DNA of 64,000 nucleotides, taken from contig NZ_OZ035006.1 in NCBI RefSeq assembly GCF_964031115.1, positions 124,001 through 188,000 on the forward strand, in the 5' to 3' direction. Below, one piece after another: positions 54,140 to 64,000 of the stretch. Source of the DNA: Spiroplasma endosymbiont of Clivina fossor. GTDB taxonomy: Bacteria > Bacillota_I > Bacilli_A > Mycoplasmatales > Nriv7. The notes below the pieces were generated by a model that saw nothing but the letters and a program-made list of their open reading frames with translations, was not told the origin of the DNA and made no database searches. Each line of letters starts with the position of its first letter. The first letter of the stretch is position 1. Position numbers and translations under genes: made by a program.

Positions 54140-54206
54140 GGTCGCGTTTAGTTTTCTTAGGTATTGCTTTGAAGAAGTAAAACAATCAGCTAATTATATT
54201 ATTTAA
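53328..54206 (+). pseudogene. IS256 transposase, copy C3, C-terminally truncated
   Basis: Here the A-run has eight residues and the N-terminus (TKKIKKEPDAIDKVVDYF) is in frame, unlike in C1 and C2. Catalytic Asp motifs are present up to SLKFV, after which foreign codons run to a stop at 54204. The third catalytic residue (Glu) region is missing, so it is inactive. Confidence 0.83.
54140..54164. repeat. 25-bp inverted copy of the 119-bp repeat terminus
   Basis: Begins GGTCGCGTTTAGTTTTC, complementary to the last 25 bp of 18663-18781 and 33613-33731, then diverges. It forms the exact junction with the truncated IS256. Confidence 0.7.
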
Positions 54207-54330
54207 TTACTAAACTAACCCTACCTTTCTTGTTATTGTCATTTTTATTCTTTTTTATTTTATCATATTATTGAATTTTTACACAATAAAAAATTATTAA
54301 TTATTATTAAATTTTAACTAATATTTTTAC

Positions 54331-55713
54331 TTACTTAAATGTATTATATTTATTTGTTACAGCATTACCTTTATAATTAATTCAACTATCATCATTTTTA
54401 TTATTATATTTATTTCATAATGAATTTTTATATATTTCTTTTCTGATTTCTATTTCTGAATTAATATTTTCATTAATATGATGTAATACATTTAATTTGT
54501 TTAAATTTGCCATTCTTAAATGTAATAGGTTATTTAAATTCTTATGATTATATATTTTTGCCCCATAGCCTAATTGTTGTTTTACTAAATGTGATACATC
54601 ACTTTCGATGCTACAGCCGATATTTCATTCTAAATTTTGATGATGAATACCTTGCTTATTATTACTGAAATAATTACTCGCCTTTCGTAAATTTGTTTTA
54701 ATATCTTTATTTAATTCATTTTTAGCAATATTACGAATGTTTTTAATTAATTCTTGATGATTTCCATCCTTATATAATTTAATTCAACTATTTAGTGTTA
54801 CTTTGCGATTTTCAAAAATAATATTAAATGCCGTTTGTTTTAATTTTTTAATAACGTGATAACCATCTAAAATATATCTAACATTACCAAAACTATTGGC
54901 AATTTCTCTAATTCAAGTAGCACCATCGCCACAAACAATTATTCTGTCATAATTAATATTTACATAATGTTTTTGTAATTCCTTAATTAATAAATCACGA
55001 TAATCCATTGTATTTATTCGTTTACCAACTTTTAACATTAGAAAATGACCTCGTTTATTTTCTAATTCTCTACGAGCATTTTTGTATTTTTTTTCTTTAT
55101 GTCCGGTATGAAAAGTAACTAAACGGATTCTTTGGTCTTGTTTAATTTTATGGTCTAATGTCGCTAAAAATGTCTCATCCAGTTGAATATATAAATCCTT
55201 ATTTTTGACATCAATTCTAGTTTTAGTTTCTTTTTCTGCTAGTTGAAAATATTCGGCAATATCGTATTTATTTAAAATATTTGAAATACTAGCTTTTGAA
55301 ATATAACAATGATTTAGAGCATCTAAAACATCGCGATATCGTTTACCATCACCCAAAAGACTTAAAACTTTAAATTGGACATCAAAATAAATGCGTTGTT
55401 TGGGTGATAAACCAATTTCTTTATCTAGTAAACATACATATTCAAATTTACCTGATTTTTGATTTCAATATTTATATCGGCGTCGTTTAAAAGTAACATC
55501 ACCAAAAATTGTAATAATTGTTCTTGGTGCAAAATGAACTACTTTATAACCTTGTTTTAAGCGATAATGATATTTATATAAGTATTCATCTAATTTTTCA
55601 TATTCATTAGCTAGTTGTTTGCATTTGTTGGTGTACATATTTTTATGGGTTGTAAATAAACTGAATCAATGTTTATTTTCTGGGGTTTTTACATTATTAT
55701 TAATTTCTAACAT
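54331..55713 (-). CDS. ISLre2-type (UPF0236) transposase, intact
   Basis: 460 residues. Conserved blocks are FAPRTIITIFGDVTFKRRR, YIQLDETFLATLDHKIK, RIIVCGDGATWIREIAN and HHQNLEWNIGCSIESDVSHL, typical of UPF0236 proteins found in ISLre2 elements. Acidic residues in LDETF and CGDGA are candidate catalytic positions. Start 55713 has AAAGGTGA upstream. The element's ends are not certain: the left may be 54140, and the right probably lies near 55800-55813. Paralogue of the broken gene at 20163-24332. Confidence 0.85.
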
Positions 55714-55846
55714 AAAAAATCACCTTTCTTGGTAGTAATTTTAACAAAGTTAAATTTATTTGCTTCAATAATACAATTTTCAGTTACTATCACAATATTG
55801 TAAGAAGTCTAATATAGTAAAAATAGAATTTTTTTGTTTGACGGTA

Positions 55847-55852
55847 TATAAT
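55847..55852 (+). promoter_or_regulatory. candidate -10 box upstream of the ankyrin/OTU gene
   Basis: A perfect TATAAT preceded by G-T-A lies about 105 bp before the ATG. A TTGACG immediately upstream is too close to serve as its -35 box, so the promoter is tentative. Confidence 0.35.
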
Positions 55853-58800
55853 GAAAATGCAAAGTGAATAGATTCCAGACTAAGATTTGGAAAAAGCATG
55901 TTGATTATTTAATAAATTTTATTAATTGGTAAAAATTCAGGAAAGGAATTTGATTAGTATGAAAAAACTCTTAGAGTTATTAGGAACAATTTTAATAACT
56001 GGCAACGCCCTATCAACCGTCATTGCAGTCGCTCCCAATGGAAAGCAAAGAACAAAAACTAAATTATTAAGTAGTGAGCTTAATTATTCACAAACAAATA
56101 ATTTAGAAAATCTCCAAAGAAGTAAAAGGCAAAACAACGAAGACATATCAACTACTCCAAAAATACAAGATGAACAACAATCCCAATTTTCAAAAAATAC
56201 AGGTAGCCGAACTGATATTATTGAAAAAGAAATTAATTTAGATGAAAATTATTCTTACAATATTCAAAAAATGTTACAGGAACTTATTGATGAAAAATAT
56301 CTTGATCCATTAAGAAGTATCAATATGGGTGGACTTATAAGCAAAGAACTTGATAATAAAACAATTATTTATAAATTAGAAGAATTAGAGCCCAAAATAG
56401 CTAATTGAATTAAAGAACAACAAAATAACAAAGAAAAAATATTGATATTAACATTAAAAAATAGTAATAATAAAAATATAAAATTAGTAATTAATTTAAA
56501 TAATCTTTATTTACTAGGATTTATTAATAATCAAAATAAGTATTTTTATTTTGATGATGAACTTTTAGAAAAAATAAAACAACATAATCAAGAAGAAATC
56601 AAAAAACTTAATAATTTAAAGGAAAAATTAAATAATTTAAAAGAAAACAAACTTTTATTTAATGAAGAAAAAGTAAAAGAATATTTGCAACAAAAAAATA
56701 AATTAATTCCTCTTAAAGAAAAAGAAAAAAATATTAAAAAATTAAATTATAATAACGAATTGAATTCTTTGAATAAAAAACTTAGTAATTTACAAGGTGA
56801 AAATTTAAAAAATGATGAAGAAAAAATTAAAGATTTAAATAAATCAGTAATTAAGAAATATAGTTGTCAAAAGATTAATTTAAATTATACAGGAGCGTAT
56901 ACAAGCGAGGGCTTAAATGTTGTAATAAAAGAAAATGGAAAACCAGATAAAGGAAAAAATATTAATATTTCTAACGAAACTTTAAAAGGTGCAATTTCAA
57001 ATTTAGCAGATTATGATAATAATAAACAAGAAAATCAAAAAATAAAAGATGATTTAGTAAGAATGATTTTTATTACAAGTGAAGCCATGAGGTTTCAATG
57101 TGATAAAAAGACTTTAGAAATTTTTGCAAATATTAAAAATATTGATGAATTAAAAAAAATCATATCTGAGAGTAAAAATATATTAAAAGATATTCAAGAA
57201 AAAATATTTAATAATCAAACAATAAATTGAGAAGATTATACATCACAATTAAGAGGTGATTGAAAAAAATATTCAGAACAATTCAATAAATTTAGAATAA
57301 AAATTTGAAATGAATTAACTAAAGCAAAAAAAATAATTAATTTTATCGATAAAAATAAAGTTGATATTAACAACATCTTAAAAGCAGAAAATAATATTGA
57401 TAATATATCAAAAAAAATACAAAAAGCATTTAATGAAAATCAAAATTTTACAGAAATAAAGAATGCGTGTTTACAATATATCGTAGGAATGACAAGATGA
57501 AAACAAGATTTAAAATCTATAAATTTATACTTTGAAAAAGAATTTGATTTAAAAACTGATTTAAAAACTGATGATTTTTTTTCATTAAATTCTAATAGTG
57601 ATAATAATATTTTATATATTTTTATTATTCAAAATAATTTCGAACTTGCTAAATTATTGATTAAGTTAAATCCAGATAAAAAAATAATAAATAGTTCTGA
57701 TATAAATAATAATACACCTTTGCTTTTAGCGATAAATAAAGACGCGATAGATTTTATTAAATTTTTATTAGAAAATGGTGCCGATGTAAATCTTCAAGAA
57801 AAAAAAGTTAGTATGTCAATAATTAACGCAATAAATAACAATAATTGAGAAATAATTAATATTTTATTTGATCATGGAGCTAATGTAAATTTTCAAGACC
57901 CATTAGTAAACAACACTTATTTACATATTGCAGCACGAAATGGTCAGTTAGAGCTTGTTAAATTGTTATTAGAAAGAGGCGCTAATCCCAATATACAAGA
58001 AAAAAAAGGACTTACTCCTTTATACTTTGCAGCACAAAGTGATAAGACAGAAGTTGTTCAAGAATTATTAACAAATAAAAATAGTAAAAACAAAATTGAT
58101 ATCAACCTTCCAAATAATTTGGGTGATACTCCATTACAGATATCATCATTTTACGGGCACCATAAAGTTGTTAAACTATTGTTAAAAAACCATAAAATTG
58201 ATGTTAATAAAAAAGATGATCATGGCGATAGCGCTTTAATTGTAGCGGCGCGAAATGGTGAAATAAATGTTGTAAAAGAATTGTTAAAACATTCTGATAT
58301 TGATGTCAATCTTTCAAATAAATGGGGTCTAACTGCTTTGCATTATGCATGCAAAAATGGTCACTTGATAATAGTAAAATTATTGTTGTCCAATAATGCT
58401 AATCTTAATTATCAAGATGATGAGGGAAATGATTCTTTAGATTTAGCAGAAGAAAATGATCATAAAGAAATAATAAATCTTTTGAAAAAACACAAAAAAT
58501 TAAACGAAAATATAAAAAAACTTAATAAAATTTTACAAAAAAATCAAGACGAACAACAACAAAATATAAAAATTTTAGAAGAAACTAAAAAAGAATTAAA
58601 AAAATTATTAAAAATTGAATTGTCAGATGTTATTAGACAAACTAAGTTAGAAGAAATATCAGATAAGCAAGAACAGACAATTTTAAATCGTGTTAGAGAA
58701 TTAAATTTTGGCTTAGATATTGATCAAGTTAAAGTACAAAAAAATAGCATTACTGATACTGCGGCAACTATTGAATCAATTGATCAAAGTGTATATTCTG

Positions 58801-59177
58801 ATGGTGCAGTCAAAGTTATATTTACACTTGCTAAAAAAGCAAGAAAACCAAATGATGCACAAAAAATAATTACAGAAGATGAATCTAAAAAACAGGGAAC
58901 ACGGCCTAAAGGAAGTACAGTAACTTTAAAACAATCCGATAACAGTAATACAAATGCTGACGGAAGTCAAACACAAGCTAGTAACCGCATACAACAAAAT
59001 AATTCAGATGAGCCAACAAATCACAATAATTTGTATGATGTGCCAGCAGATAATAGTTGTTTGTTTTGGTCGGTATCAACATCTTACTTATTGCCAGCGA
59101 GAAATAATAATGAAGAATTTAGAAACCGATTTATCCAATTATTTGGTGAAGAAAATTTAAAATATTTATTATATATT

Positions 59178-60245
59178 AGACTTCTTGCAAAATTAATATG
59201 ATAATTATAATTTTTAAATTTAAAATAAATATAAAAGTGTTATTAAAATAATTTTTAGATTATTTTTACAAATATTTTGTCATTAAAACATAATAAAAAT
59301 TATTATTTACAATAAAAAAAGACTGAAATTTTAAATTATCAAATATATTTAAACTAATAGTTGTAAATTATAAATTGAAGCTATTAAATTAAATCTTAAA
59401 GCAAATCTTTTTCTACGATTTCGATATTTTTCACTAATAATTTTAAATTTTTTAAGTATAGCAAAAACATTTTCAATAACAATTCTCATTTTTGAAATTC
59501 GCTCATTATTTTGCTTTTCTTCTTTATTTAAAGGGTTTTTCTTTGATTTTCTTTTAGGAATTAAAACATTATGATTAATTTTTTGTATGCCTTGATAACC
59601 TAAATCCACTAAAACAGTTGTTTCTGGTAAAAATTTAATTTTTGAATCTTTTAAAATTTTAAAGTCATGGTTTTTACCATAAGAAAAATCAGAACTAATA
59701 ATTTTTTTACTATCTTTTTCAATTATAACTTGTGTTTTTATTGTGTGTTTTTTCTTTTTTCCTGAGTAGTGCTGTTTTTGTCTTTTTTTGGGCGTTGGAT
59801 TTGGCTTTCAGTTACATCAATTATAACAGTCTTATCTTTGAAATAATCTTTTAATAGTGATTTTTGACCAGTAAGTTGTTGAAAATTAGGGTGTTTTATT
59901 AAAGTGTCTTCAATTCATTTGATATTTCTATAACAACTACTTTCACTAATATCATAACTTTTTGCAATATGAAAATAAGTTCTATATTCTCTTCAATATT
60001 CTAAAGTCATTAAAATACGATTTTCTAATGATAATTTATTGGTTCTTCCGCGACGAAATCTCTTTTTTAATTCTTCTATTTTTAAAATTTCTAGCATTTT
60101 ATTAAAAGTAGTATGTTTAATACCAGTTAATCTTAAAAAATTTTTATCACTTATTTGATTATTTTTTTTAAATTTCATTTAAATTCCACCTTTTTATTAA
60201 AAACAACAATTCAATTATATTTTAAATTAATTTTGCAAGAAGTCT
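59178..60245 (-). mobile_element. IS5-type element, copy B5, in the OTU domain
   Basis: Complete, 1068 bp, with ATT at 59175-59177 and 60246-60248. Removing it with one ATT restores KYLLYIQKLLQQH in frame. Orientation is antisense to the toxin. Confidence 0.9.
59349..60178 (-). CDS. IS5-type transposase, copy B5 (frameshift fusion)
   Basis: Both frames intact: frame A from 60178, frame B ending at 59349. No difference from the other copies noticed, in keeping with a recent insertion. Confidence 0.82.
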
Positions 60246-62027
60246 ATTCAAAAATTACTACAACAACATGATTTAGAAAATAATAGAAATCTAAATCAAT
60301 TATGATATCAAGATCAAACAGCAAATAATCTAGTTATAAATTTCTTTCGTAATCGCGTTGTTGATTATATACAATCAAATTTAGAGACAATTCCAAATCG
60401 CAATGGCGAATTAACATTTAGAAGTCTTATTCAAGATAATAATGATATTGATACTAATTACTTAGAAATAATGCGACAATCTTCAACATGAGGGGGAACA
60501 CCAGAAATAATAGCAATGAGCAATCTTTTAAATGCTAATATTAGTGTAAATAATAATGGCTCTTATCAACCAGTTAATCAAAATTCAAATAATAATAACA
60601 TCGCGATATCTTATGTTGAGCTTGAAAAAGGTTCGGGTATTCACAATCATTATAATTTTGCTTTAACACCAGAAGAAGATCGGCCAAATCAGCCTATTGC
60701 TATTAATGACAATCAGGAAAATGTCCCGGTAATTGATATAACCAAGAGACCAGATAATTTCCCAACAACCACCCCAAAACCAGAGGTAAAACCAATTAAA
60801 TTACCGGTTGATGATCATGCTCAACACCGCGCCATTCCGACTAACAATAACGAGGACGATGATGCTCATCAAGGCAATAATATTGCCAATGTACCAGAAC
60901 CAACAATAACATCATTACAAAAAGATAAATATCATTTTGTGGATAAAAAAACAGAAGATGATAGTTTAAAAAATGATGAAAATTTAGAAATTAACTTAAT
61001 TAAAAACAATAAAGACGAAATAAAACAAAATGCCCCGGCAGGAAATCAACCCATCAATACAAATATGGAAAATTTACAAACAACAACCGCTAAGGCAATA
61101 AATCAATACAACGCTCTTTCAAAAGAAGAAAAATTAAAAAAATTAAATGAAATTAATCGTTATTATCAAACATTATCTGAAAATGATAAAAAAGCTTTTA
61201 AAGAAAAATTAACAAATACTGGATTAGCAGCTTTAAGTGGAGGCACATTAACAGCTTATGGAACAAAAATGACTGTTAGTGGTACTGCTACTACTGGTGC
61301 CACAAATGCAGAAGCAATCGAAATGACCCCACTCTTATCAACAAGTACAACAGAAAGCTTAGCCGCTGCAGAAACAATTACTGTGGCCGAAACAGCAGCA
61401 GTTGAAGGTGGAGTTATAGCTGTAGAAACTGGTACCGCTGCCGCTCTGGCTCCGGAAACTCTAGGGCTATCCTTAGTAATCGGAGGATTAGCAATTGCAG
61501 GAACATGAATATATTTTGCTTTTCATCATCATGCAACATCTGATATTGCGTTGCCAACTTCAATTCATCATAATGTTTATGATAACATTGAAAAATGATA
61601 TAAATTTCTAGCCCATGATAAATTAAAAATTAAAATTAACAAAAACACATGAAATGAAATCAAACAAAATAAAAATTCACCAGCAAACATTATAAAAATT
61701 ATTAAAAATAAATTTGTTATAAATGACCATTCTGGTTGAGGCGGAAGTGTCACAAATGAAGATTTCAACACTTTTGTAAAAGTAATAGTACTTCATTTCG
61801 AACAAATAAATGGTTATTTTGAAATATTAGATAATGAAAATGATGGTTTTGTCATTATAACCAACACTGAAGGCGATTGACTAGGAGTAGAATAAAATTT
61901 AACATTATTAATTAAAAAATTAAAATATTTCTTATATGTGTTATGCAGAAATAACCTGACTTCAAATTTTAATTTTAATATATTTGTTAATTATCTAATT
62001 TAAATTAAGATTAAAAATATTTTTACT

Positions 62028-62060
62028 AAAGCAGTATTTAAACTTAAATACTGCTTTTTT
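62028..62060. terminator. terminator between the toxin gene and the lipoprotein gene
   Basis: AAAGCAGTATTTA and its complement with a short loop, followed by a T-run. It can act for both convergent genes. No other gene is visible in 61896-62147. Confidence 0.78.
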
Positions 62061-62147
62061 ATTTTGTCAAAATAGAAAAAATGAAAAAATTGTTTAAGAG
62101 CAGTATCGTCATATAAAGCTACATTTTGGGGTAGCGATTTTAACAGT

Positions 62148-62636
62148 TTAATTATTTTTAAATTCAGTTTTAAATTCTAATATTTTTCATTTGGCATATC
62201 TTTCATTTTTATCTCATTCTTGTATTTTCATTTTTATGTTTTTTAATTTTTTATTTTGATATGATAAAAAATCTTTATTTTCTCAATATCTTGGTTCACT
62301 GTTTTTTTCTCAATTTAAATCATATTCTAATGATTTTAATATTGGTAGTGTAATCTTGTCATTTTTATCAACATAAAATTCTCAATCATTAAGTTTCATT
62401 CGCGGAGGCAAGTTTTTGGGCATAAATTCATTTTCTACATTAACTTTTATTTCTCATTTTTGATTTCACTTGCTGTTGTCATCTTTTGATGATTTAAGTG
62501 TTAATTTTGATTTTTTTAAGTTTAATTCGTATGACTCATTCTTAATTTGTAATATTGGTTTATTTTCTTTTTTAGAACACCCAACTATTGGCAATGTTGT
62601 CATCCCCAAAAGAGCTATTATATTTAAAATTTTCAT
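62148..62636 (-). CDS. lipoprotein of unknown function, 162 aa
   Basis: The signal peptide MKILNIIALLGMTTLPIVGC ends in a lipobox with Cys20. The mature part is polar and Lys-rich, with seven UGA-coded Trp, including KWNQKWEIKVNVENEF. AAGGAG lies nine bases before ATG 62636. It is directly downstream of a plectrovirus-like gene on the same strand. It would be anchored to the outside of the membrane. I do not recognise the family. Confidence 0.65.
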
Positions 62637-62669
62637 AAATTTAACTCCTTCATTTTGTTTTTTCAAGTA

Positions 62670-62686
62670 TATATATATATATATAA
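62670..62686. repeat. short TA dinucleotide repeat
   Basis: About eight TA units between two minus-strand genes. Length variation here could affect spacing to the lipoprotein gene. Confidence 0.6.
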
Positions 62687-64000
62687 TTATACAAAAATTC
62701 TTAATATCATTAGAAAAATGGCAAAACCGATTAAAAATTGAAAGGTATAGTAAAAAGCTGGTACCGTTTTAAAAACTGGAAAAATGGCGGTTGAAAAGTT
62801 AACTGTTGCTTTTGCAATAATTGCTAACGGTCGCAAAATCGTGATGATTTGTGAAGCTGTGAGTATTCAGTTTATCATTTTGATACTAGCATTTTGAATG
62901 GCACAACCAATATCATTAAAGGTTGGTATTCATCGTCCAGAATATTTGCAATTTGCTGGTGGAATTAAATCGTCTCATTCACTGTTATTTGAGCCATCAG
63001 GGATAAAGGCTGTTGAATTTAATACATTAAAGTCATAAATTTTAAAATTGTAGTTGGAGATATTCCCTTTGTGATAAAGTGGAAAAGTTAAGGTAAAAAT
63101 GTTAATACCATAACGAATATCAATATCGGTATTTAGATAATTAATACTGTTAGCGGTTTTGTTGGTTGGCAAGGCAATGAGTTTATTATCATAAGATTTA
63201 AGGACATTAAAATCAATTTGATAAATACTATTGGTGTTGTTAATAGCATTGTAATTATCTTGGTGCATTTTTTTGTCAAAAGTAAAGAAATAACTTCTTA
63301 GTAATAATTCTGAGTTTCCTATAATATTTACTAAGTATTTTTTGGGATAAAAGGTAATTAATGAACGATAAAAGAAACCGATTTGAATAAAGTAATCCTT
63401 CTTATAGTTTTCTACACCCTTAAAATCAATTTCGGTATGAGTTTTTTCGTCCATATCAAAAGTCGCATAAAATAAACTAGCAAAGAAATTGCCAAGAATT
63501 TCATAGATTTCGTTAAAAACATTTTTGTAATCGCTATTGTTGATACTAGGAATGTTGTTTTTAAAATAAAGGTAAATATCATTTTTTAAATCGGGGTCAT
63601 AGCGTAGAAAACTAAATCTAACATTGAGGTAATTTAGGGTACCAAAAAGATATTTAATTAGGTAATAATCGTTAGAATTCGTAGTGCCATATTTTCAGAT
63701 TTCATTTTCACCGTGTAGCAATTGTAAATACTTATTTCCAGCAATTAGAGTTTTGTTAAATGCCTTAATTTTCAAAACATTCTCATTTACTACATTTTTA
63801 TCACTAGAAGTTTTATGATAAAAATAGCTCTCGTCTTTAAAGCCGTGATTTTTAATCGTAAATTCTTTGTAATAACCTTTTTCTAGGGTGTCAATGAAAT
63901 TAAATACGGGCGTTCAATAGAGATACGAGTAATTAAATTTATCAAAATCACCACGGTGAATCATTAAGTAATCAAGATTATCAACAACATCGTTATAGTT
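62687..64000 (-). CDS. large plectrovirus-like protein, C-terminal part
   Basis: The frame is open from the right window edge to a stop at 62687 (437 codons). The body is polar and Asn/Tyr-rich (e.g. NFFASLFYATFDMDEKT, LVNIIGNSELLLRSYFF). A Cys-containing stretch (PPANCKYSGRWIPTF, DIGCAIQNAS) precedes two closely spaced C-terminal membrane helices. A long exported region with a C-terminal anchor is the plan of filamentous-phage adsorption proteins. It could be the C-terminal counterpart of the gene begun at 52843, but the two do not overlap, so this is unproven. Confidence 0.5.

Larger units (their letters stand above)
55959..61895 (+). pseudogene. Spaid-like secreted ankyrin/OTU toxin, interrupted by IS5-type B5
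   Basis: Coding parts are 55959-59177 and 60249-61895, together about 1621 residues in one frame. Order: signal peptide (1-24), RSKRQ motif (54-58), Lys-rich coiled coils (190-280), about nine ankyrin repeats (545-845, e.g. LHIAARNGQLELVKLLLE), and an OTU domain. In the OTU domain, PADNSCLFW gives Asp1031/Cys1034, WGGTPEIIAMSNLLNA follows, and HNHYNFAL gives His near 1207. A C-terminal hydrophobic segment (LSLVIGGLAIAGTW) ends the plan. Spaid of S. poulsonii shares this order. B5 (ATT duplication) separates Cys and His, so the first part ends RLLAKLI at 59201. Ribosome-binding site AGGAAAGGA. Confidence 0.85.

Noticed and set aside
62101..62772. Plus-strand frames over the lipoprotein gene (for example 62470-62772)
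   Set aside because: They are the antisense shadow of a minus-strand gene with a good ribosome-binding site and lipobox.

Overview
The window is from a wall-less bacterium of the genus Spiroplasma, most likely the Citri clade. The DNA is very AT-rich. Many plainly conserved genes (secY, proS, cls, rpsC, PTS EIIBC, every transposase) are continuous only if TGA is read as Trp. A tRNA with anticodon UCA is present, as that code requires. The filamentous-phage sequence resembles SpV1-type plectroviruses. All coding calls below use code 4 (UGA = Trp).

Layout. 1-2866: housekeeping genes (NrnA-like end, tsaE, an ECF S component, frameshifted coaX, tsaB). 2877-9391: a plectrovirus-like prophage fragment broken by two IS1595-type copies and one IS256-type copy. 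9392-12240: an IS-driven junction joining the phage remnant to a fur-family gene that is itself split by an IS256 copy. 12257-16162 (minus strand): acpP, proS, an unknown gene and cls, followed by tRNA-Ser. 16447-25851: a graveyard of nested IS1595-, IS5- and ISLre2-type elements around tRNA-Trp(UCA), with a 401-bp tandem triplication. 25828-28000 (minus strand): a second, non-plectrovirus phage-like module with an SSB-like and a RuvC-like protein. 28649-32467: a decayed RpiR regulator, an intact PTS EIIBC and two broken degV genes. 33867-48655: the S10-spc-alpha ribosomal operon from rpsJ to rplQ. 48722-53259: a second plectrovirus fragment in the same orientation and starting at the same phage position as the first. 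53260-55800: truncated IS256 and an intact ISLre2-type transposase. 55959-61895: a very large secreted ankyrin/OTU protein gene cut in two by an IS5-type copy. 62148-64000: a lipoprotein gene and part of a large plectrovirus-like gene.

The most notable item is the gene at 55959-61895. It has a signal peptide, an RxKRQ motif, a coiled-coil stretch, about nine ankyrin repeats, an OTU cysteine-protease domain and a C-terminal hydrophobic segment. That is the architecture of Spaid, the male-killing factor of S. poulsonii, but this protein is longer (about 1621 residues before disruption). The IS sits inside the OTU domain and separates the catalytic Asp/Cys half from the His half. Both flanks remain in frame, so the insertion looks recent.

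The ribosomal operon is intact and probably expressed from a promoter at 33749. Two of its products have unusual lengths: L16 carries an internal insertion of about 24 residues, and L29 carries a long Lys-rich tail. Elsewhere most disruptions trace to three IS families acting on one another, on the phage copies and on non-essential host genes.
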